The translations under genes and the position numbers were made by a program. A model generated the notes under the pieces. That model did no database searches. It was not told where the DNA came from and saw only the letters and a list, made by a program, of their open reading frames with translations. Source: Saccharopolyspora endophytica (GTDB lineage Bacteria > Actinomycetota > Actinomycetes > Mycobacteriales > Pseudonocardiaceae). Taken from it: a stretch of 64,000 nucleotides of DNA. This document shows, piece by piece, positions 44,761-53,287 of the stretch. The DNA is taken from positions 496,001 to 560,000 of the forward strand of contig NZ_JAGPXE010000003.1 in NCBI RefSeq assembly GCF_018070075.1. The letters run 5' to 3'. Positions within the stretch are counted from its first letter, which is position 1; each line of letters starts with the position of its first letter.

Positions 44761-47707
44761 TGTCCGCGTTCAACCTCCTCCGGAGCTCGCCGGCCTCGGG
44801 AGCGTCGAGCTCCTCGTAGATCCGCACCGCCGTTTCCCAGTGGCGGGTGGCCGATTCGCGCTTGCCCGCCGCGGCGTGCAGATCGCCGAGCCCGGTGTGG
44901 GCGCGGGCCCGCACGTAGTTGCTGCAGCCGCTGTTGGCCACGCCCAGGGCGTGCAGGTGGCAGCGGGTGGCTTCCGACTCGTCGCCCATCGCCGCGTGCG
45001 TCTCGGCCAGGGCGGTCAGCGCGATCGCCTCCAGGTTCGGCGACCGCATCTGGCGCGCGAAGACCAGTGCGGCGCGGTGGCTCTCCAGCGCCTGCGGGTG
45101 GTCACCGAGGCAACGGCGGATGGTGCCCAGCCGGTGCAACGTCATGCCTTCGAGGAAGCGGAACTTGCTGCGCCGGGCGAGCACCAGCGCGCGCTCGGCG
45201 TGCTCGGCCGCCTCCGCGAACCGGTTGAGGTCCCGGTAGAGGCCGGCCAGCGCGTAGGACGCATCGGCCTCCGCCGGGCGGTACCCGTGCGCGGCGGCCA
45301 CCCGTGAGGCTTCCCGCAGGCACTCCAGCGACTCCTCGTGCCGCCCCCACCGGCGGTGCAGCCGTCCGAGGCAGATCATCGGGCGCAGGCCCAGCAACCG
45401 CAGCCCGGCCTGCTGGTAGAGCCGCGTGGAACGGCGCAGGTGGTCCAGCGCCAGCTCGGTGTGCCCGGTGAACACGCACACCTCCCCCAGGCTCTGCAGC
45501 ACCGCCGCGGTCCCTGCCGGTCCATCGGCCTTGCGCAGCGCCCGTTCCAGCAGGTCGCGGGCAGCCGCGAAATCGTTGCGCCGGCAGTGCGCCACACCCA
45601 GTCCGCGCAGCGCGATCCCCTCGCCGACCCGATCGCCGCGCCGCGCGGCGATCTCCAGCGCCTTGCCGTGGAGCCGCTGGGCCGCGTCGACGTGCCAGCC
45701 GAAATCGAGCGCGACGTCCAGCACGACGGCGAAATCGACCGCGTAGTGCTCGAATTCACCGTCGACCATCTCGGCGATGCGCACCATCGTGTCGCGCTTG
45801 GCGTCCAGCCAGCGCGCCGCGTCCTCGTGGTCGCGGATCGGCGGCGCGGGGAAGGCGGGTTCGGGCGCCGGCAGCGAACCCGGGGCGAGGAACCCGGACG
45901 CGGTCGTGGCGACCTGCAGGTAGTAGTCGTAGAGGCGCCGCAGCGCTTCCCGCCGCTCGGCGGCGTTCTCGGTGATGCTGGACAGCTCCGCGGCGTAGGT
46001 CTCCAGCAGGTCGTGCAGCCGGACCCGCTTGCCCGCGACCTCCTCCACCAGGTGCGCGCGCACCAGTTCGGCCAGGCCCCGGCGGATCACGCGGACGTCG
46101 TCCTCCCCGGCCAGCGCGGCCAGCGAGTAGGCGTCCATCTCCTCGCCGGGGTGCAGTCCGAGCATCCGGAACAACTTCGCCTCGGCCACCGACAGGTTGC
46201 GGTAGGACGCGGCGAAGATGGTGCGCACCGACGCCTGCGGGTCACCGCTGTCGAGCAGGTCCAGACGCGCCTGGGCACAACCGAACTCGGCGATGGTCTG
46301 GCTGATGCCCCGGTTGCGGTGCCGCCGCACCCGTTCCGCCGCGATCCGCAGCGCCAGCGGCAATCGCGCGCAGCACTCGATGAGCTCGTCCACGGCGCCC
46401 TCGTCGGTGACCAGGTCGCCCAGCAGTTCCTTGAGCAGCAGTCGCGCCTCGTCCGCGGTCATCCGGTCCAGCTCGACCAGGTTCGCCCCGTGCCCGACGA
46501 GCAGTCCGTCGAGCTGGTGTCGGCTGGTGACCACCACCGCGCAGTCGGAGTTGCCCGGCAGCAGCGGGCGCACCTGCTCGGCGCTGGCGGCGTTGTCGAG
46601 CACGAGCAGCACCCGCTTGCCGTCGAGGAGGCTGCGCAGCCGCGCGCCGCGCTCGGCCGGGTCCAGCGGCACGTCCTTGCCGTCCACGCCCAGCGCCCGC
46701 AGCCACCCGGCCAGCACGTCGCCGGGTTCAGCCGGTGTCCCGGTGCCGAAGCCGCGGAGGTCGGTGTAGAGCTGGCCGTCCGGGAAGCGGGTTTTCACCC
46801 GGTGCGCCCAGCGCAGCGCCAGCGAGGTCTTGCCGGTTCCGGCCGTGCCGACGATGACCGCGATCGGGATCGTGCGGGTCTTGGCGTCGAGCGTCTCGTC
46901 CAGTTCGGACAGCGGGAGCTCGCGGCCGACGAAATCCGGTGCGCTGTGCGGCAGTTGGGCCGGGACGTGCGTCGTTCCCATGACCTCGACCGCTTCGCCC
47001 GCGCGGATCTGGCCGTGCAGGGCGCGCAGCTCCGGTCCCGGGTCCAGACCGAGCTCGTCGTTGAGCACCTCGCACGCGTGCTGGTAGGCCGACAGCGCCT
47101 CGGCTTGCCGTCCGCTGCGGTAGAGCGCCAGCATCAGCAGGCCGTGCAACCGCTCCCGCAGCGGATTGCGGTGCACCGCGTCGAGCAGTTCGCCCGCGAC
47201 GGACTCATGCCGACCGGCCCGCAGCTCGGCGGCGTAGCACTCCTCCACCGCCAGCGACCGCTGCTCGGTGAGCCGTTCGACGACGGCGTCGACGTCGGGC
47301 AGGTCGACCTCCTGGTACGGCCTGCCCCGCCACAGGCCCAGGGCGCGCCGCAGCAAGCCGGCCGCGCAGGCCGGATCCGGCTCTCCCGCCGCTTCGTCGA
47401 GCAAGGCCGCGAAGACCGCCGCGTCGAGCTCTCCCTTCTCGACCCGCAGGCAATAACCGGCAGGGCCGTAGGTCAGCCGGTCGGGGTCGTCGAGCTCCCG
47501 GCGCAGCCGGTGAACGTGCACTTGGAGCCGGCTCGCCCCGTGCTCGTCCGACGCACCCCACAGCGCTTCCAACAGGACGGTGACCGGTACCGGTTCGTTG
47601 GCGTGGGCGAGCAGAACCGCCAGCAGGCTGCGCCGCAGCGCACCCGTCAGCAGCGCCGCTCTGTCCCCGTCGAACATCCGGACCGGTCCAAGAACTTCGA
47701 ACCGCAT
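44738..47707 (-). CDS. AfsR/SARP-type regulator: DNA-binding, BTAD, NB-ARC and TPR domains
   Basis: A 989-residue regulator. Residues 1-90: OmpR-like winged helix (LRRSLLAVLLAHANEPVPVT, VHVHRLRRELDD). About 95-235: bacterial transcriptional-activation domain (FAALLDEAAG, YRSGRQAEALSAYQHACEVL). About 260-500: NB-ARC ATPase with Walker A GTAGTGKTSLALRW at 287-300 and VLLVLDNAAS as Walker B. From about 620 on: TPR repeats (ALRGLGVAHCRRNDFAAARD, LGTIRRCLGDHPQALESHRA). AfsR-like proteins activate secondary metabolism. The ATG at 47707 fits the family start. A 22-codon ORF lies divergent, 138 bases away, which raises the idea of a peptide ligand for the TPR part. Confidence 0.92.
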   Translation of the reverse strand: MRFEVLGPVRMFDGDRAALLTGALRRSLLAVLLAHANEPVPVTVLLEALWGASDEHGASRLQVHVHRLRRELDDPDRLTYGPAGYCLRVEKGELDAAVFAALLDEAAGEPDPACAAGLLRRALGLWRGRPYQEVDLPDVDAVVERLTEQRSLAVEECYAAELRAGRHESVAGELLDAVHRNPLRERLHGLLMLALYRSGRQAEALSAYQHACEVLNDELGLDPGPELRALHGQIRAGEAVEVMGTTHVPAQLPHSAPDFVGRELPLSELDETLDAKTRTIPIAVIVGTAGTGKTSLALRWAHRVKTRFPDGQLYTDLRGFGTGTPAEPGDVLAGWLRALGVDGKDVPLDPAERGARLRSLLDGKRVLLVLDNAASAEQVRPLLPGNSDCAVVVTSRHQLDGLLVGHGANLVELDRMTADEARLLLKELLGDLVTDEGAVDELIECCARLPLALRIAAERVRRHRNRGISQTIAEFGCAQARLDLLDSGDPQASVRTIFAASYRNLSVAEAKLFRMLGLHPGEEMDAYSLAALAGEDDVRVIRRGLAELVRAHLVEEVAGKRVRLHDLLETYAAELSSITENAAERREALRRLYDYYLQVATTASGFLAPGSLPAPEPAFPAPPIRDHEDAARWLDAKRDTMVRIAEMVDGEFEHYAVDFAVVLDVALDFGWHVDAAQRLHGKALEIAARRGDRVGEGIALRGLGVAHCRRNDFAAARDLLERALRKADGPAGTAAVLQSLGEVCVFTGHTELALDHLRRSTRLYQQAGLRLLGLRPMICLGRLHRRWGRHEESLECLREASRVAAAHGYRPAEADASYALAGLYRDLNRFAEAAEHAERALVLARRSKFRFLEGMTLHRLGTIRRCLGDHPQALESHRAALVFARQMRSPNLEAIALTALAETHAAMGDESEATRCHLHALGVANSGCSNYVRARAHTGLGDLHAAAGKRESATRHWETAVRIYEELDAPEAGELRRRLNADISPSVPC

Positions 47708-47845
47708 CTCGCTTCCCCCAGAAATCCACAAACGATCAATCCTGCCGCACTTCGACCCTTCGCCGCTGCCTCCGGAAAGCGGCGAGAAAGCCATGCCGCG
47801 CACATTGGCCGCACATCGGCGGCCAACTCAACGAGAGGCACTCCA

Positions 47846-47914
47846 ATGAGTGATACCGACTACCTGTTCGATGCAGGCGCGGATTTCGGAATGGGAGCGC
47901 GAATGGCCGGGTGA
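47846..47914 (+). CDS. 22-residue peptide ORF divergent to AfsR-type regulator
   Basis: A 22-codon ORF with a good ribosome-binding site (GAGAGG seven bases before the ATG). It begins MSDTDYLFDAGADFGMG and ends RMAG: an acidic, aromatic front and Gly/Met-rich back, no Cys and no signal sequence. It is divergent to the large TPR regulator, and a perfect hairpin lies 124 bases downstream. It is not a recognised family. It could be a signalling peptide, a ribosomal regulatory ORF, or chance; the initiation signal and context argue for translation. Confidence 0.5.
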   Translation: MSDTDYLFDAGADFGMGARMAG

Positions 47915-48037
47915 CAACAGGTCCTTCAGAGAATGGAACGACATTCCGAGAACCCGAACCGCTCGCGACAACGCGGCGGCCGAGGCCGCGGGAACGTCAA
48001 CGTGATCCGGCCTCGCGGGCCGGCGTGTGATCGGCGT

Positions 48038-48062
48038 CCGACCTGCAGGCGAAGCAGGTCGG
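48038..48062. terminator. Hairpin downstream of small peptide ORF
   Basis: CCGACCTGC (48038-48046) pairs exactly with GCAGGTCGG (48054-48062), seven-base loop. It is the first strong stem after the 22-codon ORF and may end its transcript. Confidence 0.5.
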
Positions 48063-48364
48063 CCCACGCGGCGTCGCCCTACACGCGTGGCCAGAAAAGA
48101 CGATGATCCATCGCTACACCCCCCAAGGTGTTCGCGTAGCTTCTTCCCCCAGAGCGCGGTGGTTGAACCACCGGCATCGGTTCCGATGATGACCGTTCCC
48201 CCGAACAGCGCACAAGCTCTTAGGCCGAACAATTTTCGAAGCTCGCCGCCGCCGCCATTCTGACCTGGCGAAACTCTGTGCGAATTGCTCGATTTCAATT
48301 CGCTCCGACACGCCGATGTCGTGTGGGACCTCGCGTGCGGACCACTTCCGAACGACAGATCGGC

Positions 48365-48393
48365 GGTGAGGCGGCCCCCTCATCCGCCTCACC
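48365..48393. promoter_or_regulatory. Perfect 10-bp hairpin upstream of carbonic anhydrase
   Basis: GGTGAGGCGG (48365-48374) and CCGCCTCACC (48384-48393), nine-base loop, about 120 bases before the carbonic anhydrase start. Terminator of an upstream transcript or a promoter-region structure. Confidence 0.4.
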
Positions 48394-48513
48394 ACCGCGC
48401 GCCGAGAATACGACGGACGGAGGGTCGTTGCGAACTCAAGCACCGCCGCCACCAGCGTGCTCTGCCCCACTCGCGATCTGCCGCGGCCACCCGGCTGGGT
48501 TAATGTCAACACC

Positions 48514-49146
48514 ATGAACCGCACGCCAGCCACGCCTGCCGAGGCTTTCGCGACACTCATGGAAGGCAACCAGCGCTTCGTCGAGAGCACCCGGCTGCAC
48601 CCCAACCAGGACGCCGACCACCGCGCCTCCCTGGCCCCGGGCCAGACGCCGTTCGCGGTGCTGTTCGGCTGCTCCGACTCCCGCCTCGCAGCCGAGATCA
48701 TCTTCGACCGCGGCCTGGGCGACCTGTTCGTCGTGCGCACCGCCGGTCAGGTGACCGGTTCGGAGGTGCTGGGCAGCATCGAGTACGGCGTGGGGGTGCT
48801 GGGCACTCCCCTGGTCGTGGTGCTCGGTCACGACTCCTGCGGCGCGGTCGTCGCGGCGCGGGAGGCCGTCGTGGAGGGCACGAACCCGCCCGGGTACCTC
48901 CGCGACATCGTCGAGCGGGTCACGCCGAGCGTGCTGGCCGCCAGGGCCGCCGGTGAGAACGACGTCGACGGCATCGTCGACGTCCACATCCAGCGCACCA
49001 GCGAACTGCTGGTCGAGCGCTCCTCGCTGCTGGCCGACGAGATCGCCGCCGGCCGCTGCGCCGTGGCGGGCCTGTCCTACCGCTTGGCCGACGGCACCGT
49101 TCGCCTGGTGGCCAGCCACGGCCCGCTGGAGCGCACCGCGGCCTAG
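48514..49146 (+). CDS. beta-class carbonic anhydrase
   Basis: A 210-residue beta-carbonic anhydrase interconverting carbon dioxide and bicarbonate. Zn ligands and catalytic dyad are visible: the Cys-Asp pair in FGCSDSRLAAE, the His and second Cys in LGHDSCGAV, and the hydrophobic HxxC spacing normal for the family. A TTAATGT box lies about 8 bases before the ATG and no ribosome-binding site is seen, so the transcript may be leaderless. Cytosolic. A small 7-bp stem follows at 49153. Confidence 0.93.
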   Translation: MNRTPATPAEAFATLMEGNQRFVESTRLHPNQDADHRASLAPGQTPFAVLFGCSDSRLAAEIIFDRGLGDLFVVRTAGQVTGSEVLGSIEYGVGVLGTPLVVVLGHDSCGAVVAAREAVVEGTNPPGYLRDIVERVTPSVLAARAAGENDVDGIVDVHIQRTSELLVERSSLLADEIAAGRCAVAGLSYRLADGTVRLVASHGPLERTAA

Positions 49147-49152
49147 CGGCAT

Positions 49153-49183
49153 CGGCCACTGTGGATGATGACCTCGGTGGCCG
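49153..49183. terminator. Stem-loop after carbonic anhydrase
   Basis: CGGCCAC (49153-49159) pairs with GTGGCCG (49177-49183) across a 17-base loop, just beyond the carbonic anhydrase stop. Moderate terminator candidate. Confidence 0.4.
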
Positions 49184-49255
49184 TTCTCGGGAAGCCGGTC
49201 CTCTCGTCACGCGTTAGCCTGCGATGGCACGTGCTTGGCGAAAGGAACCGGCCGC

Positions 49256-51628
49256 GTGAGCTTCCAGCCCCGTCGAGTGCTCCTGATCAGCGCCACCATC
49301 GGTGAGGGCCACAACGCGACCGCTCGTGCCGTCGAAGAGGCGGCCCGCGAGGTCTGGCCCGGCTGCGAGGTGGTGTGGCTCGACGCGCTCCGCATCATGG
49401 GCCGCTGGGTTCCCGGGGCGTTCAACTGGATCTACGTCACCAACGTCGAATCCACGCCGTGGCTCTACGACTTCTTCTACGACTCGCTGTGGCGCTACCG
49501 ATGGTTCGCCAACGCCTCGCGGCGCTTCGTCGGCGCCTGGTGCGGTCCGCTGCTGCGCCGCGAGATCCGCCGGGTCGACCCGGATCTGATCGTGTCCACC
49601 TACCCGCTGGGAACCGCGGGACTGGACTGGATGCGGCGGCACGGCGAGCTCGACCTCCCCGTCTCGGCGGTGGTGTCGGACTTCGCGCCGCACCCGTTCT
49701 GGGTGTACCCCGAAGCCGATCTGCACTACGTGATGAGCGAGGCGAGCCTGCGCGCGATGCACCGCGCCGAGCCCGAGGCGGTCGGCGCGGTGTCGGTGCC
49801 CCCGGTGAGACGCGACTTCCATCCCCGAGAGCGCACCGAGGCGCGGGCCGAGTTCGGATTCCCGGAAGCCGGGTTCACGGCGCTGATCTCTTGCGGTGCG
49901 TTCAGCTTCGGCGCGGTGGAGCGCGCCATCGACGCGGCGCTGCGGGTCGACGGGCTCGCCCGGGTGCTCGTGGTGTGCGGGCGCAACGAGGCGCTGCGGG
50001 AGCGCCTGCTCGCCCGGGGCGAGCAGCGGCTGGTGCCGCTGGGCTGGGTCGAGGACATGCCCGGCCTGATGGCCTGCTCTGACGTGGTGATCACCAACGC
50101 CGGTGGTGCCACGGCGCTGGAGGCGCTCGCGTGCGGGCGCGCGGTGCTGATGTTCGAGCCGATCGCCGGTCACGGCCGGGCCAACGCCGAGCTGATGGCC
50201 GGTGCGGGCCTGGCCGAGCTGTGCCCGAGGGAGTCGCAGCTGACCGCGACGCTGCGCCGCTGGGTCGCCGACCCGCAGGAGGTCGGCGAGCGCGAGGAGC
50301 GGGCGCTCAAGCACAGCCGGTCGGCGGAGTTCGCCGATCAGGTGGCGGTGTTGGCCGACGTGCCCCGCCACCAGGGCCCGCGTCGGTTGCGCGCTCAGGA
50401 CGCGTTCTTCGTCTACGCCACCACACCTGAGGTGTCGCAGCAGACCGGCGCCATCCTGCGCCTGGAGCCGTCGCCGGATTCAGCACAGGTGTGGTGCGAC
50501 CACCTCGCGCGCCGGATCCAGGACCACGCGCCGTCGCTGCCGATGCTCACCCGCAGGCTGGTGACCCGGCCGGGCCGTCGTCCACAGTGGAGGCATGCCG
50601 GTCCGGTCGACCCCGCCCTGCACCTCGGCTTTCGCGAGATCGGCTCCGAGCAGGACGCCGAGGGGCTCACGAGCGAGTTCTTCTCGACGCCGGTGCGCAC
50701 CGACCGACCGCCGTGGGAGCTGCGCCTGCTGCACGACGCGGCCACCGGGCGGGCGACCCTGCTGGCGAAGATGCACCACGCCCTCGGTGATGGACTGGCG
50801 GTCACCAACGCACTGATCCGGTTGCTCTGCGACGGGCACCACCCCGCTTCGGCCCCGAGCACCGGCGGCCGGTCGTGGGCTTGGCGGGTCCCGGTGGTGC
50901 TGCGCGGACTCCTCGGCCTGGCCACCTCCGCCGGTACGACCAACCCCTCCTGGACCGGGCGGAGTTCGCACGCCCGCAGCTTCGGCCACGTGACGCTTCC
51001 GGCGGTGCAGGTCCGCGCCCGCGCGCGCGATCACGGGGTGACCAGCAGCGCCCTGCTCATCGGGCTCGTCGCCGAGGCGCTGCACCGGGCGATGGGCGAG
51101 CAGCGGCGCGAGGCCCGGTTCCGGGTGATGGTTCCGCGCACGGCCCGCACCGGGAGCGACGGCGCGGGCACCGCCGCTCCGGGCAACCACACGCACTCGC
51201 TGTCGGTCGATCTCCCGGTCGGGCCGATGCCGCTGGTGTGGCGGATCCGCGCGGTCGCCGACGCGCTCGCCGAACCCGACCACAGCGGACAGCCCGAGGC
51301 GGCGGGCGCGGTGCTGGCCGGGCTCGGCCTGCTGCCCGCCCCGGTGCACGCGTGGATCGTGCGGCGCATCTACGGACGCCGGTTCTTCAACGCGGTGGTC
51401 TCGGTGATGCCGGGCCGGCGGCGGCCCGCCCACGTCAACGGCACCCGGGTCGGCCAGGTGCTGCCGGTGCTGTCGCTGGCCGACGGCGTGGGCGTGGCGG
51501 TCGGGGCGATCGGATGGGGCGAGGAGTTCGGCTTCGGCATCACCACCGATCTCGGGCTCGCACCCGACGCCGGGCGGTTGACCGCGCACCTGCGGGAGGC
51601 CTTCGACGAGCTGCGGGAGAGGCGTTGA
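49256..51628 (+). CDS. MGDG-synthase-like glycosyltransferase fused to WS/DGAT-like acyltransferase
   Basis: A 790-residue two-enzyme fusion. Residues 1 to about 375 form a GT-B glycosyltransferase of the MGDG synthase/MurG type: ISATIGEGHNATARAVEEAA, VVSDFAPHPFWVYPEADLHY, DVVITNAGGATALEALACGR, FEPIAGHGRANAE. From about 385 a wax-ester-synthase/diacylglycerol-acyltransferase domain follows, with the catalytic HHxxxDG as KMHHALGDGLAVT, PWELRLLHDAA, and the late VSVMPGRRRPAHVNG in place of the usual NVPGP. Such a chain could glycosylate and acylate one lipid. GTG at 49256 follows AAGGA. The next gene starts in its stop (TTGA). Confidence 0.85.
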   Translation: MSFQPRRVLLISATIGEGHNATARAVEEAAREVWPGCEVVWLDALRIMGRWVPGAFNWIYVTNVESTPWLYDFFYDSLWRYRWFANASRRFVGAWCGPLLRREIRRVDPDLIVSTYPLGTAGLDWMRRHGELDLPVSAVVSDFAPHPFWVYPEADLHYVMSEASLRAMHRAEPEAVGAVSVPPVRRDFHPRERTEARAEFGFPEAGFTALISCGAFSFGAVERAIDAALRVDGLARVLVVCGRNEALRERLLARGEQRLVPLGWVEDMPGLMACSDVVITNAGGATALEALACGRAVLMFEPIAGHGRANAELMAGAGLAELCPRESQLTATLRRWVADPQEVGEREERALKHSRSAEFADQVAVLADVPRHQGPRRLRAQDAFFVYATTPEVSQQTGAILRLEPSPDSAQVWCDHLARRIQDHAPSLPMLTRRLVTRPGRRPQWRHAGPVDPALHLGFREIGSEQDAEGLTSEFFSTPVRTDRPPWELRLLHDAATGRATLLAKMHHALGDGLAVTNALIRLLCDGHHPASAPSTGGRSWAWRVPVVLRGLLGLATSAGTTNPSWTGRSSHARSFGHVTLPAVQVRARARDHGVTSSALLIGLVAEALHRAMGEQRREARFRVMVPRTARTGSDGAGTAAPGNHTHSLSVDLPVGPMPLVWRIRAVADALAEPDHSGQPEAAGAVLAGLGLLPAPVHAWIVRRIYGRRFFNAVVSVMPGRRRPAHVNGTRVGQVLPVLSLADGVGVAVGAIGWGEEFGFGITTDLGLAPDAGRLTAHLREAFDELRERR

Positions 51629-52533
51629 CCTCCGGGACGGTCCTGGTCGTCGCGGTGCCGGCCGCGGTGATCGGTGCCGCGAGCTTCGGGATGGCCAGCG
51701 CGATCCAGCACCGGGTCACCAAGCAGGTCCCGGAAGTGGCCACGTTCAGCCCGCGGATGCTGTGGGACCTGGTGCGCAAGCCGATCTGGGTGTTGAGCAT
51801 CGGGACCGTGATCGTCGGGTTGTCGCTGCAGGTGGTGGCGCTGGCGTTCGGTCCGCTGGTGCTGGTCCAGCCGCTGCTGGTGACCTCGGTGCTGTTCGGC
51901 GCGGCGTTCGCGGCGTGGCTCGCGGGCAGGCGAATGGACCTGGTTCTCGCGCTCGGCGCGCTGTCGTGCGCGGGCGGGCTGGCGGCGTTCCTGCTCCTGG
52001 CGCGGCCCTCCGGTCAGGGCAGCGAGTTCACCGGAGCACCCGTTCTCCCCTTGGCGCTGGGGATGGGACTGCTGGTGATCGCGTCGCTGCTGGCGGCCCG
52101 GTGGCTTCCCGGTGAGTTCGGCGTGGTCGGTCTGGCCGTGGCCACCGGGGTGTTCTACGGCGTCACGGCCGGGCTGATGCGGGTGGTGGCCGGGCAGTTC
52201 CGCACCGGCGGCCTCGTCGAGCCCTTCGGGCACTGGACGTTGTACGTGGTGTGCGTGATCGGGCCGATGGGTTTCCTGCTCAGCCAGCAGACCTTCCAGC
52301 GCGGCCGGTTGATGTCGCCGTCGCTGGCGGTGATCACCACGGTCGATCCGCTGGTGGCGGCGGCGATCGGGGTGAGCTGGCTGGGTGAGCGCATCGAGTC
52401 CTCCCCCGCCATCCTGGCCGGCGAGGTGGTCGCGGGCGCGCTCATGATCGGTGGCATCGCCGTGCTGGCCCGGCGCAGCGAGCAGATCGGCCGCGAGCTG
52501 GCCGCCCGGGAGGACAGCGAGTCGTGGGGATGA
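51625..52533 (+). CDS. DMT-superfamily (EamA/NIPA-like) membrane transporter
   Basis: A 302-residue membrane protein with nine to ten helices in two repeats. Segments: GTVLVVAVPAAVIGAASFGM, GLSLQVVALAFGPLVLVQPL, GMGLLVIASLLAARW, FYGVTAGLMRVVAG, LSQQTFQRGRL and VDPLVAAAIGVSWLGERI. This arrangement fits DMT transporters. TTG start overlapping the preceding stop (TTGA), after GGGAGAGGCG. Co-translation with the glycosyltransferase-acyltransferase suggests it may export that enzyme's lipid product. Confidence 0.8.
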   Translation: MTSGTVLVVAVPAAVIGAASFGMASAIQHRVTKQVPEVATFSPRMLWDLVRKPIWVLSIGTVIVGLSLQVVALAFGPLVLVQPLLVTSVLFGAAFAAWLAGRRMDLVLALGALSCAGGLAAFLLLARPSGQGSEFTGAPVLPLALGMGLLVIASLLAARWLPGEFGVVGLAVATGVFYGVTAGLMRVVAGQFRTGGLVEPFGHWTLYVVCVIGPMGFLLSQQTFQRGRLMSPSLAVITTVDPLVAAAIGVSWLGERIESSPAILAGEVVAGALMIGGIAVLARRSEQIGRELAAREDSESWG

Positions 52534-53216
52534 ACTCGGCGCTGGTCACCGGCGCGTCCTCGGGGATCGGCGCGGCCACCGCGCTCCGGCTCGCAGCCGA
52601 CGGCTGGCAGGTCGTGCTGACCGGGCGCGACCGGACGCGCCTGGACGCGCTGGTCGAGCGCACTGGAGGTGAGACCGTCGCCGCGGACCTGACCACCGAT
52701 GACGGGCTGCGGCAGGTGGCGGACGCGGCGAGCGGGGTCGATCTGCTCGTGCACAGCGCCGGGCTCGGCTGGGCGGGAGCCTTCGCCGAGATGCCGCCGG
52801 AGCGCATCGACGAGCTCGTCGAGCTGAACCTGACCGTGCCGATGCGGTTGACGCGCGCGGTCCTGCCGCCGCGGGTGGCGTTCGTGGCCTCGGTGGCCGT
52901 GGTGGGCGTCCGCGACGAGGACGTCTACTCGGCCACCAAGGCAGGGCTGCGGGCCTTCGCCGCGAGCCTGCGCTACCGGGGCATCACCACGACGACGGTG
53001 TTCCCCGGCGCGGTGCGCACCCCGTTCTTCCACGGCCGCGACTACCGGCGCCGGTTCCCGCGCATGGTCGAGCCGCAGCGGGTCGCCGACGCCCTGGTGG
53101 ACGCGGTGGTCCGCGGCCGCGCGGAGGTCTTCGTCCCCGGCTGGCTGACCGCGGCCGACCGGATTCACGGCGCGCTGCCCGGCGTCTTCCACCACCTCGC
53201 CGCCAGGTTCGGCTGA
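52524..53216 (+). CDS. Short-chain dehydrogenase/reductase
   Basis: A 230-residue SDR. NAD(P) site VTGASSGIGAATALRLAADG, LLVHSAGLGWAGAF in place of NNAG, active-site YSATKAGLRAF with Tyr and Lys, and FPGAVRTPFF. The Ser of the catalytic triad is in FVASVAVVG. The GTG at 52524 has GGGAGGA nine bases upstream; the ATG at 52530 would overlap the previous stop as ATGA. It ends the operon and converges with hpnH. Confidence 0.85.
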   Translation: MGMNSALVTGASSGIGAATALRLAADGWQVVLTGRDRTRLDALVERTGGETVAADLTTDDGLRQVADAASGVDLLVHSAGLGWAGAFAEMPPERIDELVELNLTVPMRLTRAVLPPRVAFVASVAVVGVRDEDVYSATKAGLRAFAASLRYRGITTTTVFPGAVRTPFFHGRDYRRRFPRMVEPQRVADALVDAVVRGRAEVFVPGWLTAADRIHGALPGVFHHLAARFG

Positions 53217-53287
53217 TCGCCGCTCACTCCGAACCGGGCCACGATCGAGTCCGTCGTGACCGGTCGGTTCCGACCACAACAGCGGGT

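Larger units (their letters stand above)
47915..48513. other. Intergenic region before carbonic anhydrase
   Basis: 599 bases without a convincing gene. Two perfect hairpins (48038-48062, 48365-48393) and locally AT-richer patches near 48230-48300. Open frames on the minus strand have no start signals or recognisable products. Confidence 0.45.

Noticed and set aside
45338-47914. Long plus-strand frame ending in the same stop as the 22-codon peptide ORF
   Set aside because: Antisense to the AfsR-type regulator; only its last 22 codons, with their own ATG and ribosome-binding site, are worth keeping.
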